Assembly: GCA_036426205.1 (NCBI GenBank)
Contig: CM071568.1
Coordinates: 46,578,483 to 46,642,482, forward strand
Origin: Ascaphus truei
Taxonomy: Eukaryota > Chordata > Amphibia > Anura > Ascaphidae
Direction of reading: 5' to 3'
DNA: 64,000 nucleotides
Under the pieces are notes generated by a model that was not told the origin of the DNA, searched no databases, and saw only the letters and a program-made list of their open reading frames with translations. Shown one piece after another: positions 35,100 through 48,457 of this stretch. The first letter of the stretch is position 1. The number at the start of each line of letters is the position of its first letter. The position numbers and the translations under genes were made by a program.

Positions 35100-35850
35100 C
35101 ACGGGTCCACGGGTGCCGCCATCCGTACACGCCACCGCCATCCGTCCCCTCTCTACTGCTATCCGTCCTCTCCCCACCCCGCCGCCATCTGTCCCCACCC
35201 AGCCGTCATCCGTCCCCTTTTGCCGCCATCTGTCTACACCCGCCGCCATCCATCCCCTCCCCGCCACCATCCGTCCTCTCCCCACCCCGCCGCCATCCGT
35301 CCCCACCCCGCTGCTATCCGTCCCCTCTCTGCTGCTATCCGTCCACACCCGCCGACATCCGTCCCCTCCCCGCCGCCATCTGTCCTCTCCCCACCCCGCC
35401 GCCATCCATCCTCTCTGCCATCCGCCACACCATCTGTCCCCACACTGCCATTCACCCCGCCATCCATCCACACCCGCCGCCATCCATCCACACCCGTCGC
35501 CTGCCGCCCGCAGCTATCTGTCCACACCTGCCGCCATCCGTCCACGGACGCCGCCATCCGTACACGCCGCCGCCATCCGTCCCCTCTCTGCTGCTATCCG
35601 TCCTCTCCCCACCCGCCGCCGCGCGCCCATCTGTCCCCACCCAGCCGCCACCGTCCTCTCTCTCCGTCGTCTACATCACCGTCCTCTGACCCCCACCACC
35701 GCCGCGAATCTGTCCCCCCCCCGCCGCTCATCCTGTCCCCACCCAGCCGTCATCCGTCCCCTTCTGCCGCCATCTGTCTACACCCGCCGCCATCCGTCCC
35801 CTCCCTGCCACCATCCGTCCTCTCCCCACCCCGCCGCCATCCGTCCCCAA
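35100..35850 (+). repeat. CCGCCATCCGTCCCC minisatellite
   Basis: Tandem degenerate units of about 15-30 bp built on CCGCCATCCGTCC and CTCTCCCCACCCCG. The long proline- and serine-rich frames here are artefacts of composition. Confidence 0.95.
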
Positions 35851-35929
35851 ACTCCCTTTATTCAATCTAAAACATAGACACATGGGGATTTACAAAATAA
35901 AATGCAGATCTGTAGGGGGATAAAAAACA

Positions 35930-36480
35930 CACAATATATATATAAGCATCAAGCATCGGGGTACATTATGTTCTCTGCCAAGACGAATATCTCTGTTACA
36001 ATTACACACACAAAAAAAGAAAGAAAAAAGAAAAACAACAAGTTAATAAAAGACATCAATAGTACATAGTTTTGTGCACATATATAACAATAAAATAAAA
36101 AATGTACTCTCCCCTATTACGGGTGACCCGTATGGTATTATATATCGTTAAATATTACTCATGTCTATATATATATTTTATTAATTTTATATTTTTATAT
36201 ATTGTATAATTATTAATAATATTATATATAATATTATATTATATATATATTATATATTTTTATATATTATAATATAATTATATTATTATATATCATATAA
36301 TTTAATATATTTTATAATATACTGATATATCTATACTATACTATACTTTCCTGATATAAATACTGATAACAACATTTTGTCTTCTTTGATTAATTATATA
36401 TATAATATTATATTATATATATATATATATTATATATATATATATTAATCAAGAAGACAAAATGTTTTTATCAGTATTTA
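35930..36480. repeat. AT-rich tracts and inverted repeat
   Basis: Long runs of ATAT. A palindromic pair at about 36350-36392 and 36443-36482 (TTGTCTTCTTTGATTAAT and complement) surrounds (TA)n. 36480-37300 holds nothing I can name. Confidence 0.8.
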
Positions 36481-37299
36481 CTATATCCAGCAGAGACATC
36501 AAACAGGAAAGTTACATGCTAATATAGGACCCTATTATGAAAACTACATTGTTAATATGAACATCTATATATTCTCTATATGTTAATGTATTAGTCAGCA
36601 GGGAAAAAACTATTGTAAAATATGATCAGTGTAGGCAACTAGATTTTGATAAGTGCCAAGAAGACAATATTATATATCAAAATATGGGGTTAAGAACATA
36701 TTAATTTCCTCAAACTACAAAACAATAGATCCAGTTCTGACCAAACAAAGGTTTACTTTTACTTGATTCACACCGTGGCGCTACTGAACGTTTCTCTTCT
36801 CTCTCTCTCGTGCGTTCTCTAATTAGATATATATAATGATATGAAGTGATAATGATCATCGATATCTATATATATATAACAATAGATAACAACTGACCAA
36901 ACAAGGTCAAAAAGAATAGACAAATACCAATGACAAACTGGCATAAGCGAGTCCATACAAATGTCCAATAGACTCCCAAATAGGATGAACTGGAAGAGGG
37001 TTTTATACCCTGGCTCCAAAGCAACTGCTTGATCTACAGAGATGCGTTCCTCGGTGATGTAAAATTAAGCACAAACAAAAAAAACATTGCTAAACTGCTC
37101 GACAAACTACAACATACATACTCACAACAACAAACACAAAAAACAAACGGCACAATAAACAAGAAAAAACAAAAAAGCAACAGCAAGCTGATATTGAAGC
37201 TAATTTTATTAAATTAAAAGCAATACAAAACTGCTCTTTATAGGAAAAGGTTCGGATACGCTGGTCCAGTTTTGTGGGAAACAAAACAAATCGTACTCA

Positions 37300-39561
37300 C
37301 GAATAAAAATGAGTAATCAGCAAATAGCACTAAAGCTGAAGTGGTGTCGGTTTATTCCATTTCGTTTTTGTCAAGGGGGCTTCTGGGGGAGGGGGAGGAA
37401 CCCCATAAAGAGAAATGAAAATGAATGGATATCCATATAAAGACATTATGGAAACAGTATGGAGACGATGTAAGGAATATATGCATAGGAACTGAGCGAG
37501 AACTATCTCAAGAAATGACTAAGGCTCCAGTCCACATTAATTCCATCAGGGACCTGTGTTTTTAGGGTAAAGCTCCAAAATGATCTAGGGTAAAGATCCC
37601 TACGATCAAATGTTTTATTAATATCGCCTCCTCTTTCAGTTGTAATGACTCGTTCCACTCCTACAAAAGTAAAATTCTCTGGCCCTCCCCTTTCGCATGT
37701 AGTAAAATGTTTTGGGACAGGATGTTGAAGATCTTTCTTTTTAATTAGTTTATAATGTTCTTGCATCCTAATTTTTAAAGGTCGCTTGGTTCTACCAATG
37801 TATCGCATCCCACATCCACATGTAATCATGTATACCACGTAAGTGGTATCACAATTAATAAAATTGATGATTCTAAAGTTCTTACTTGGGTTCTGGGAGG
37901 TGACATAACTGGGGGGATTCATGAACCTACACATATTACATTTACTACATCTATATGAGCCTCTTGTCACGAATATCTCTTTATTGTTCATAGGTGTATG
38001 TAGATATAACACTAGGGGAGACATATGTTGCTAGTGTTTTGGCTCTTCGATATACCACTTTTGGACCATCACTAGTAATCTCTCGTAATACAGGATCCAT
38101 ATTAAGTAATCCCCAGTGTTTTTGCAAAATTGTTCTTACTTGGCCACTCGCTTTGTTATATTGTGTAATAAATAGCGGGCCTCCTGTGTCCTTCCCATCC
38201 TTTTTGGCTGTACTAATCCCTTGTGGTTTCAGAGACTTTTGCTTATTCTGATAAGATATAGATCTTTTTGCAATATTCCCATTCCATGTAGAGAGTGTCC
38301 CATCAGGAAGGAGCGAGTTCCTATCTATCTTTATCACCTCCTCAAGAGTAGCCATCAGAGTATCCCAATTGTAACCTCCCTCCACAAAGCGGGAAATCAG
38401 CCTCTCAGACTGACTGAGGAAACTGCTCATGGTAGAACAGTTCCTCCTCAGTCTCAGAAGCTGACCTTTGGGTATCCCTGTAATCACCCACCTGGGATGG
38501 CAGCTGTCCGCTCTCAGAAATGTATTCCTTGAATTTGTCTTTTGATATACATCTGTTTGAATTTTCAAGTCAGTATCTACATATAAAAGAAGATCCAGGT
38601 AGCTAATATGGTGTAAATCATAATTGAAAGTGAATTTTATATCAAACGTGTTATCATTAACATAATCAAAAAATGAGTGTAAAGTGTCGATATCCCCGTG
38701 CCAAATAATTATTAAGTAGTCTATAAACCGTTTATAAAAAAGAATATTGTGCCTATACATATTAGAAGTGCTAAAAATAGTTTTATTTTCCCACCACCCC
38801 ATAAATAAATTAGCATAGGAGGGGGCAAAACTTGTCCCCATTGCTGTACCCCGAAGTTGTAAATAAAATTTGTGCTCAAAAAGAAAATAATTGTGAGTGA
38901 GTAAATAAGAAATAGATTCCATAATAAATGTAGTGGTAAGTATTGAACTACCTGGACATTCAATGTAGTGTCGGACAGCCGCCAATCCCAGATCATGTCA
39001 AATAATCGAATACAGGGATACCACGTCCATGGTCACAATTTGTTTTCCATGTAACATCCTGTAGTTTTGTTAATAGATCCCCTGAATCTAGGAGAAAGGA
39101 CGGGAGGGACCGGACGAAGGGTTGCAAATAGGTATTAACATAACGGGATAAACCATCTCCCAAAGATCCAATGCTGGAGACAATTGGTCGGTCCGGAGGG
39201 TCGACCAATGTCTTATGGATCTTTGGGAGATGGTGAAAGATGGGGATTACAGGATGGGGATTAACTATAAAATCGATTTCCGCTTTGGAGAGAACCAGTG
39301 ATGTTGACCCCAGATCTATGAGTTCCAGAAGTTCTCTCATGTACGCATTGGTAGGATCTCGTGGTAGTCCAGAGTAGGAGGACTCCTCTCCAAGTTGACG
39401 AAACGCCTCCCTGAAGTAGTCAGTCTTACTCTGGACCACTACAGCCCCCCCCCCCCCCCCTTGTCTGCATTTTTTATGACAAGCATTTTATTGTCCTGCA
39501 GCGATTTAATAGCTAATCTCTCGTCATGACCACCACTGGAAAGAGAGAATCACTGGGCCAA
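37300..39561 (-). pseudogene. Penelope-like element: RT and GIY-YIG endonuclease
   Basis: Minus strand order: HDERLAIKSLQDNKMLVIKN, then ADKGG and AVVVQSK across a poly-G run (39446-39462), HHLPKIHKT, RPIVSSIGSLGDGLSRYVN, a frame change near 38990, RGTAMGTSFAPSYANLFMG, then FIDYLIIIW, where the catalytic DD box has become DY, then SYLDLLLYVD. A second shift near 38000 leads to SYRCSKCNMCRF and the GIY-YIG-like YVVYMITCGCGMRYIGRTKR to a stop at 37503. The element is the GIY-YIG-bearing Penelope type. The 3' UTR runs to about 37300 with a degenerate hammerhead-like block at 37355-37378. Confidence 0.92.
37355..37378 (-). ncRNA. Degenerate hammerhead-like block at Penelope 3' end
   Basis: Minus strand CTTGACAAAAACGAAATGG keeps the spacing of a CTTGA...CGAAA core, but stem II is lost. 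Position at the 3' end of the coding Penelope copy links the motif to that family. Confidence 0.35.
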
Positions 39562-39585
39562 CATGGGAGAGGGGGGGGGGGGGGC
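39440..39585. repeat. Two homopolymer runs within the Penelope element
   Basis: C run at 39446-39462 (expanded glycine codon of the ADKGG motif) and G run at 39571-39585 at the inversion junction. Confidence 0.85.
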
Positions 39586-39599
39586 TTGGAAGATACACA

Positions 39600-39760
39600 G
39601 TCGCATACATTGTCAATGGAAATCCAAATTAAGGGGACAGTCTATTTTTTACCCTACTTTTGTAAAAGGTCCGTTCCTAACCATGTTTGAGACTCTAGTA
39701 ATTAGGGACCTTGGATTTTTGGCCCAGGGGTTCTCTCTTTCCAGTGGTGGCCATGACCAA
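39600..39760 (+). mobile_element. Inverted 5' segment of the Penelope-like element
   Basis: On the + strand: GPFLTMFETLVIRDLGF, LAQGFSLSSGGHDQ. The last part is homologous to, and overlaps, the minus-strand start of the main copy (AQ*FSLSSGGHDE at 39561-39525). So the residues upstream of the RT are present but inverted. Confidence 0.8.
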
Positions 39761-40086
39761 GGTATGTTGGTGCATTATAAATAAATTATACTGACAATTA
39801 GCAAAGATTGAGAGCTCAAATCTTAGGTATACAGACTGTAGGTGCTTTAACACGAGCAGCTGACTACTGTAAATGACTGAGCATGTATGTCAAGAGAAAT
39901 GTACTGGATTCAGAAAAGGAAATTATTTGTATATAGAATAAATTCGTGAATTTAGGCATTTCCCTTTGGAAGTCTGCTAATCTGTCACTGCCCGTTCTAT
40001 CACAAATTTTAAAATGTTGTTCCTATCACTGGTCATTAAATCTTAGATGACTGCAAAACTTAAATGTTCTCAAATGTCTCTCTATA

Positions 40087-40555
40087 CACCTGCCCGACTC
40101 TTGCGTTCTGCTCAAGGATGTCTTCTATCTACCCCTTTTGTATGTAAAGCCCTCTCCCGCCTAAAACCTTTCACACTTACTGCCCCAAACCTCTAGAATG
40201 TCCTCTCAATATCCGACTAGCATCATCTTCTCCTCCTTTAAGGACCTTAAAACACACCTCTTTAATTAAGCCTTTGGTTAGCTCTGTTGGCTGATACTAT
40301 ACATCTCATTTATGGTGACCCCTTGCAAACACATTTATCATAACACCCTCCGAACTGTCCCTGTAAGTTGTCCCCACTTACATTCCTACGTAGATTGTAA
40401 GCTCTTCTGGGCAGGGACTCCTTTTCCTAATGTCTACTTTTATGTATGAAGCATTTATTCCCATTATGTGTTATATTATTATGTCACGTGTGTTACTGCT
40501 TTAAAGCACTATGTACATGACTGACACTATATAAATTAAGATACACATACTTGAC
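40087..40555 (+). mobile_element. L2-like LINE 3' end
   Basis: Degenerate coding end (KALSRLKPFTLTAPNL, then stops; DLKTHLFN-like residues) followed by the UTR blocks AGATTGTAAGCTCTTCTGGG and GGGACTCCTTTTCC, and an AT-rich tail near 40540. Confidence 0.75.
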
Positions 40556-42940
40556 TGGAAACTACATGTGAGTGACAGGCCCCTTTAATAAAGACTCCTG
40601 ATTATTAACCATAGTGCTCTACTTTCTTTTCCCAGAGCGCCTTGAATATCTCTTTTCAACCAGTAGTATTCACTGTGGGTCTAAAGATATATTTACCTGA
40701 TTTTTAAACTGAGTTGTGTTAAATTTTTAAAGCTGAGTGTTGTCCAGTACAACCTGGTAGAGGGTGTACCACCCACCAGCCATATCAGAACGTCGGGTGA
40801 TCACAGCATCCACTCCACAACCACCTCGGAACCCCCCTTCTCAACAACCATTGATGCTCAACAACCATGGAGCCCCCCTCTTACTCATCAACCGAGCCCT
40901 CCTCCCACACACCACAACAACGTGGCAGGAGTCTTTGTTCCCATTCATCCTGTCGATGGGCCTGATGCTAACCCTAATGAGCAACGCTTTCTTTTTAAGA
41001 GGGAGACTTCCTCATGACTCGCCAAGAATGTAGCATTTTTCTACTCTCGTCCTGAACAAATTCCCTCCACACAATGCAAGTCAATGGAAGATAAGGCAAT
41101 ATACCTGATTTTCCTGCCTAATTACCCAGCGAACATGTTTCATATGTGGGCCAGTATGCGGCTACCCCCTCCAACACTAATCTCCCCCCCTCCCACTTTG
41201 TGACATCACTGGATTTCAAAGAGCATTATTAGGGAAACTCGGGATAAGACGTTTCCATTATCTCTTCGACATTTGTATCAGAAACAGCTCGGTGCTTCCT
41301 GGTGGTGTGGAGCAAGATAGAATAATCAGCAGAGACTGACATGTGACCACTCTACTGCAGGATTTATACCTTTTTAAAATAAAAATTGAAATGCACGGAA
41401 CTGCACCTTTAAATACTTACACCAGTTTTTCATGATAACGTAGCTGGCATTTTTAACATTACAAGTCAATCAGAAACTATACTGACAAGTGCTATACAGG
41501 CAGAATTTTATGATGTCACAACTACTCTGAATAAGGTTTGGTGGTCACTGTTTATTCACGGATCAGCTATCCATGTGCAATGAAGCAAATCTAAACATAA
41601 AACAGCATTTATTATGGGATTAAGGTTTGTTAGTTTGTGATAGTCCATAAACGTAGGAGTCCCTGTCTCACTCCACTAAATCTTCTGCTTTACTTGGAAG
41701 TTCCCATATGTGAAGTGATGGAAGATTCAGCCTTCAGCAGTCAGTAATTCATGTCTCCTCCTTTTTCTAAGAGCGACCAGACAGTGATCTTTCGTCTGAC
41801 TTAAGGAAGAGCAGTCACTAGCATGGATTGTACCTCCCCTGCCAATTCCAGTTGTTTCACATAAAGATTGGCTGGCCTGAATTACATACAGAGTGTCTGA
41901 AAATATATCTAACAGATGGACTCCGTCAGTGCAAAACAGTAATACGCTCTTGTAATTGGCCATGTCATACTTTAGATCCCTATAAAGGAACACGGAACGA
42001 CAGCTCACTGTTCATTTTCTTCCACACCCTCTCCGTTGACTCCAGTTTTTTCGGGCCTTTCTCCAATCTAGCCCAAGCAACAGCTGTGACCGTGGTATTT
42101 TGTTTTTGGGTATAAGCTGTTGAATTGTTTCCAGGTTCTGTTTCTTATACATTTCTCCATCTGACATGAGAGAAATACAGATGTATAATGTGCCGTGAGT
42201 TATGTTCCTTTGCAATAGCTTGTGGGCGATACATCGCTCGTGTACCCAGTGCATGCCAGCACAACGTGTTCTCATTGAAGACACGTGTCTGTGCTTTATA
42301 CATAGTGCTTGTAGTGGATTGTGGAACTGTGCAACCCCTGGGGAATAACAGGACACTGGAGAGAGAAGCGCACATACATAATAAAATTACATGTGAGTGG
42401 TGGAAAATGTCCTATGATATACAATGCTATGTTCTGTTGAAACAGTCCGTGTACTCACATTTTTTCCCCTGCATTTGTTATTTTTATGCAGCTATAAAAC
42501 CGCATTAAATGTGGGATCCAAACTACTTTTCAGTATGTAAGGTTCTTGAACTGAAAGAGTTTAGTAGAGGAAGGGTACTAGTCTATTTTCTTACTTAACT
42601 CAATTCCACAGACCCTCTTGCTAATATTCCTGCTTTATTAACATGTTCTATAGCACCGTTACAGAAGACAGTCCATTAATTCCAGAGAAAAATATAATAC
42701 AGGTGTATTTTCTCCTACAGTACTAACATATTTTACATAGTGTGCATACTGCTCTAGATTATTTATTAAATTACTCATTAAACGGAGGGCACTATTGCAC
42801 GTAAACTACCATTGACTTCAATGGGAATTTCCATCACATTTTAATAACCCCCGATAAATTGGAGCTGTGTTGTGCTACACCTTGTGGTTTGATAATTTTT
42901 TATATCGCACCTCTTAATGCACAACCTTTGAGCTTGTACA

Positions 42941-43627
42941 TCTAACAGGTGTTCCCCCACCCTCTGGGAGATTTCACTGTTACCTGGTGGTGTTGTGTTG
43001 CTCACCTGCTAGGCTTACAGGATACTGAGGGTCTGCCGGTGGTAGTGGGGAAGACAGGACAGGCTTTAGGGATCTTCCCAGATCTTTATAAGTGCAGCGC
43101 CTCCATCTCCAGCAGGCCCCTGCAGGGTTGGGTGCAGTTCCTGCTGGAAACCCCACTTGCACTCACCCTGATAAACTGCAGTCTCAGGCAGGAGTATAAA
43201 ACAAAGGATGGTTCTTTATTCTTCATACAGCATACCAACATGTACACTCTTTTCTCTCCCTCTGGTCCCTGGAATCAACCCCCAGGGCTTGAGGCCCCAA
43301 AGGTCTATCCTTTGCTCCCTTACTCCCTGGTGGAGTAAGGGGTAGTAACCCACTCCCCTAAGGGAAGGAAAGGAAGGTGGCCAAAGCCCTGGCTCCACAC
43401 TAACCAACAACTCAGTCCACTACATTTGAGCTTGAGTCCCTTTTTTACCCAGGGGGAGTGTCCTAGGTCTGAACCCGATAGGGCAGCACACAGTCCTTAG
43501 GCCCATATCCTTGTCTCTCAAGGGAGTTGTTTACTGCTGCAGCAGCAAGGGCATAGATTTAACCCTAACATTGCCTGCGCTGGTACCAGGGCTTATGTGT
43601 TAGGTAGGGCAGATTAGTAGCCAAGAG
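42941..43627. mobile_element. LTR-like direct repeat, left copy
   Basis: TCTAACAGGTGTTCCCCCAC to TAGTAGCCAAGAG, about 90% similar to 44037-44669. It contains a TATAAAA followed by TTCTTTATTCTTC. Together with the right copy and 409 bp between, it resembles a very small non-autonomous LTR element. Confidence 0.6.
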
Positions 43628-44036
43628 TGCGGCTCCCTGTGCTGGGGACCGCTAATAGTATTGTTGTAGCTCCTCCAACTGAGGTTCTGGCCTCCCGACT
43701 TTCAAGAGCCCCCCCTCAGACACTACCCACACATACTGTGAACACCATAATGTGGGACCGTGATCTATAGTACCATTCCTGAGGTTTCTGGGTCCTCAAA
43801 ATCCCAAAACACCCCCTCCAGGTGCCCTACATATCAGCCCTTAGGATGGCATGAACTAGCACACACTAGGGAGCAGCACAGGCTGCAGTTCCACTGGCAG
43901 GGAAGTTGGTCCCTTGCTGGGTGAGAGTCCCCTGGACACTACACCTGCCCCCCCATCTCATACATAACAGGAGCGTACCTCCTTTCTCTTACTGTAAAAG
44001 CCTGTCCTGATAGAAGATCTCAGCAGCGCCTCCAAA
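43628..44036. mobile_element. Internal part of the small LTR-like element
   Basis: 409 bp with no gag, pol or long frame; includes CTCCCTGTGCTGGGG and C-rich stretches. Confidence 0.5.
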
Positions 44037-44669
44037 TGTAACAGATGTTCCCCCACCTTCTGGGAGATTGCACTGTTACCTGGTGTTGTTGTGCTGCTCA
44101 CCTGCTAGGATTACAGGATACTGAGTGTCCTCCGGTGGTAGTGGGGAAGACAGGGCAGGTTTTAGGGAACTTCCCAGTTCTTCATGGGTGCAGCGCCTCC
44201 ATTTACATCAGGAAAGCCGGGTGCAGTTCCTGCAGGAAAACTCTCTTGCACACCCCCTGATAAACTGCAGTCTCAGATAGGAGTATAAAATAAAGGATGG
44301 TTCTTTATTCTTCTATCAGCATACCAACATGTACACTCTCTTTTCTCTCCCTCTGGTCCCTGGAATCAACCCCCAGGGCTTGAGGCCCCAAAGGTCTATC
44401 CTTTGCTCCCTTGCTCCCACTTCTCTGAGGGAGGGGAAGGAAGGTGGCCAGAGCCCTGACTCCACACTTCCAACAGCTCAGACCACTACATTTGGATCTG
44501 CAGTCCCTTTTGTAACCAGGGGAAGGGTCCTAGGTCTGAGCCCCTGATAGGGCAGCACACAGGACTTAGGCCCACCCCCATGTCACTCAAGGGCATAGAT
44601 TTAACCCTAACACTGCCTGCGCTGGTACCAGGTCTTATGTGTTAGGTAGGGCAGATTAGTAGCCAAGAG
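44037..44669. mobile_element. LTR-like direct repeat, right copy
   Basis: TGTAACAGATGTTCCCCC to TAGTAGCCAAGAG. A 50-bp deletion relative to the left copy explains its shorter length. A GGATACATGGCTACA tail follows. Confidence 0.6.
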
Positions 44670-45189
44670 GATACATGGCTACATACATTAAATGTAATCT
44701 TTGAGATTAAAAAATGCAATAAGGTATTCATTTAATATAAGTTCTTTAGATTTATGCTACGGATAACATTCTTTCTTCACAATATTAATGACATTGTCTC
44801 TTTTATCTTTCTTTGGCCAGAAATTATGTTGTTATTTGAAGCTTTTTATATCTGAGGATTTTGTTTCTACTGTATATAACTAATTGAAGTTGACAGAAAC
44901 ATTCTGTCTTCTGTGGCAGTACTAGATATCTTGGTTTGGCAGCATGTACAATTATAGACTCTCTTCCTTCAGTGACTTTAAAACCTTCGGGAAAAGGTCA
45001 GATGCATATGAACTGTAAACGGTTTTGTAGTGATTCCTGATCAGAAAACTGCTCCCGTTTCTTTGCTAATTAATATATACCTAACCAACATTGCTTTTTC
45101 ACAAGTTTGTTTCTTTTGTTTTCATCAAGTAGAAATGCAATTTATGATGAGTACAAAAAAGCAGCAAAACCCGTCCTCCATATTAGTAC

Positions 45190-45480
45190 TGATGATCAAA
45201 GTCACATCTCAGGCAGGTCCCCAAACCTGCTATAAACACACAGCAAACAATGCTTCCACTGTGGACAGGGATTCTGGGTAATGACATGCAAATGAGCATG
45301 TTTTGCTTCGTATCCACTTTAATGTGGATCCCTCTAAGTTTATGCCTGCTGGTTCACACAGTTTTAATGCAACGTTTCGGTTAAAGAGGTGCATAACCAG
45401 CAAACCTACTCACAGATAGTGGTTTCAATTTGTGTGTTTCATCAGTGATGATGGTTGCTGGCCTCGCATTGTGAAGATGG
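45190..45480 (+). repeat. Hammerhead-bearing SINE-like repeat, decayed copy
   Basis: TCAAAGTCACATCTCAGGC, GGGATTCTGGGTAATGACAT and GCAAATGAGCA match 61258-61590. The ribozyme region has collapsed: GTTTCATCAG at 45438-45447 lacks the stem II hairpin. Confidence 0.65.
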
Positions 45481-45733
45481 TTGTACAGTGAGGGATTTTT
45501 TCCCTTTTTTTTTTTATTCACCATAACTTGTTTGCGTATCTGGAGCCACAGAATAAGTCCCCAAAGGGCTATCTGTCATCTACATCCATTTTGTAGCTTA
45601 CTGCCCAAACTAGAACCCAGGGCATGGTGCTTCTTGTATAAACCAAAGCCATAGTTCTTACTGAAACATGACCAAGTCCCCAAACTCTTGATACATCTAT
45701 TTCTATTCAACCTTGCGCTATCTTTAGAAAAGA

Positions 45734-46700
45734 CTAGCTGAGAGACCCGGCGTTGCCCGGGAGTACAATTTCCCGCTCCCCCCTCTCTCTCCACTCCACC
45801 TGTCTGTTTCTCCGCTCCCCCCTCTCTGTTTGTGTTCCCCCCCCTGCGCAGCTCCGTTCCCCTCCCCCATGCGCAGCTCCGTTCCCCCCCCCCTACAGTG
45901 TTCTACACACACACACAGGGTCCCCCACACACACTGTCCCCCCCACACACACACTGCCCCCCCCCCACCCACACACACTGTCGTCGTCCCCCACACACAC
46001 ACTGTCGTCGTCCCCCACACACACACAAACTGTCCCCCCCCCCCACACACACACACACAAGTTGTTTGTGTAGTAGGTCATGAAACGTCATGTCAGCATA
46101 GTTAGATGACTGTTCTTACCTGGTAGTGGCAGTGATGTATGTGTAGGTGTCGCCTTGGAGTGGTGGCTGCAGCGTCTGTTAGTGGATTGACCGGAGGGAG
46201 GGGGGTTGGTGGTGGCGATTAGGACGGCGCAGAGGAGCGGCGGGTGGGAGTGGAGTGACCGAGGGAGGGGGGGTTGTGGTGGCGAGGTGAGACGGCGCTG
46301 AGGTCGGCGGGTGGGAGTGGAGTGACCGGAGGGAGGGGGTTGGTGGGGGCGAAGTGAGGACAGTGCCGCGGAGCGGCGGGTGGGAGTGTTGTGACTGGAG
46401 GGAGGGGGGTTGGTGGTGGGGGAGAGGTGAGGCCTGCGCGGTAGTGGCGTGACCGGAGGGAGGGGGGTTGGTGGTGGGGGAGAGGTGAGGCCTGCGCCGA
46501 GGAGCGGCGGAGGTGTGTGGGGGGTGAGGAGTGTGGGTTCGCCAAGTTGTTTTCCTTAGGATCCAACTGCAAGTGAGATGGTCCTTGCAATGTGATGGGT
46601 GAGGGGGGGGGGGGTTCGCTGTGGCCAATGACACAGGGGGAACACAGGGCCAATCACCCAGGGGGAAGACATACACACACAAACATTATTTGAGACTTAT
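45734..46700. repeat. GC-rich dispersed repeat with CA and G-rich arrays
   Basis: Begins TAGCTGAGAGACCCGGCGTTG, a start seen on dispersed repeats of several animals. Then C/CA-rich arrays (45890-46060), a G-rich minisatellite (46190-46530; units of GGAGGGAGGGGGGTTGG) and TTATAGATATAGAT at the end. Class not resolved. Long frames here are compositional. Confidence 0.6.
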
Positions 46701-48275
46701 AGATATAGATCGGCCAAAGAGAGGAGTAGGCCTGTTCATTTCTATTGACTATTCTTTAAAATGTGTGTTACTAAATAACCCCATTAGTCCATCCTCGTTT
46801 GAAAATGTAGTTGGCAAGATTTGCCTTCCTTTCTCTAAGCCTATCATAATTGTTGGCATCTATCACCCTCTCCCCCCAAGTCCTTACTACAATACCTGTC
46901 TGATGTGCCTAATATTTGTATTTGAATAGAAACAAATGCCTGCCCCTAAAACCAACAAACTCTGTACACAATTCAAATCACTAAATTGAAGCCAACTAAT
47001 TTCTCAAGCTACTCTATGAAGTCTAAAATCCTATAACCACTCACTGATTGGATCTTATCCTCCTGTCCCAACAGAATCCAAACCTCAGGTATCCTACCTG
47101 ACATTTTCAGTGATCATGCAATAGTGTATTGTGTATGTAAAATCAAACTATTCAAATCTATCCCTAAAGTCCTATTCACTTGACCTTTTAACCATTTTAA
47201 CCTTCAACAATTTATTTTTGACCTTCCCAACTGCCCATGGTCAGAATCGAGTTTATACCAGACCCTAATTTTGCACTTTATTATTTCCAGTCAGAGTTCT
47301 TAAAACTCTGCGATATCCATACTCCACTGCACAGAGTCAGCATCCATTGGGCTCAGCTTCTCTGGGTCACAGCTCATCTTATTGAGCTTTACTGCTTTAG
47401 AGATGCCTTGTGGAATAGATACATATCAAGATCACAAAAACTATAGACCCCTGTGGAATATATGCAGAATGCAAACTAGACTTACAAAAATCACAATACT
47501 CTGTCAATTTTTATCAAAACACATAAAATCCTGCAAAATTCTGGAAGGCAATCAATAATCTTTTTGAGTCCTGCAGCTCTCAAGAACCTTCCTGTATCAA
47601 AAAAAATGATGGCAATGACAGTGATCAGACAAAATTACAACACGTTTAATGGATACTGTGTGAGTGGCGTGATATTTCCTTATTATCAAGACACAAACGT
47701 GACCTTAATCGGGAAGCTCAGACTGAGCGCACCCCTCTATCTGTACCCCCTCCTCCGTGTGCTCATGAATTTCAATTTATCAAAGTGTCTGAAGAGGAGA
47801 TTGTACAGGAGTTCCTAACACTAAAGCTAAACAACCAATTTGTGCCTGACCAATTGCCTCTATAATCAACTCTCTTTTGTCTTCTGACCAAATCCCTAAG
47901 GCCTGTGAAACCACCAACGTTATCCCTGTTTTCAAAGGTGGTGAAAAAACTAAGCAATTTTTATAAAAAGTCACAGGTTTTTTAGTCAAATTCAGATCTC
48001 TCCCAGGGTGGAATATAACATGGACAGTTGACTAGTGCAATATTCCTAGATTTTGCAAAGGCTTTTGATACTCTTGACCACACTATTATGTTAAAACAGG
48101 CTCTAGTACTCTGGTAGTGGATCTCATGCTTTAAACAGGTTTATCTCTTATTTATCAGGAAGATCCTAATATGTGTATATCTTAGGCTCCAACTCTTACC
48201 ACTTGGATATTACCTGTAGGGTCCCCCAAGGTTCTGTTGCCTGTACTTTGTTCTGTCTTTACAAATGACCTGCTC
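46696..48275 (+). pseudogene. L2/CR1-type LINE ORF2, decayed
   Basis: Endonuclease region: RPKRGVGLFISIDYS, KPIIIVGIYHPLPPSP; later SDHAIVYCVCKIK and LYCFRDALWNRY. The RT follows with FLDFAKAFDTLDHTIMLKQ (48047-48103) and VPQGS near 48219-48233. Multiple stops and frameshifts. The rest of the RT and 3' UTR are absent, so the copy is 3'-truncated or interrupted. Confidence 0.8.
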
Positions 48276-48457
48276 ACAGTTTGTAAGACAATTAAGAGAT
48301 TTCATAATTACATTAACAGAGTTACATACAAATAAGGATAAACAGTTACAAAGAGGTAATGAGGGCCATGCCTGGTGGAGCGATATTATAGAGAGAATGA
48401 GGGACAATGTTGAAACAAAAAAGTAAAGTGACCGCTCATTGTTGGACAGAGTATACC

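Noticed and set aside
35042..35877. Long proline/serine-rich open frames
   Set aside because: They come from the CCGCCATCCGTCCCC minisatellite; the frames repeat in phase and have no domain.
45370..45400. GGTTA...TAACC hairpin followed by GAAACGTT as a hammerhead
   Set aside because: No recognisable CTGATGA-type core upstream and no stem I.
45724..46682. Overlapping frames rich in C, V, T, P and H
   Set aside because: They are translations of CA and G/C arrays.
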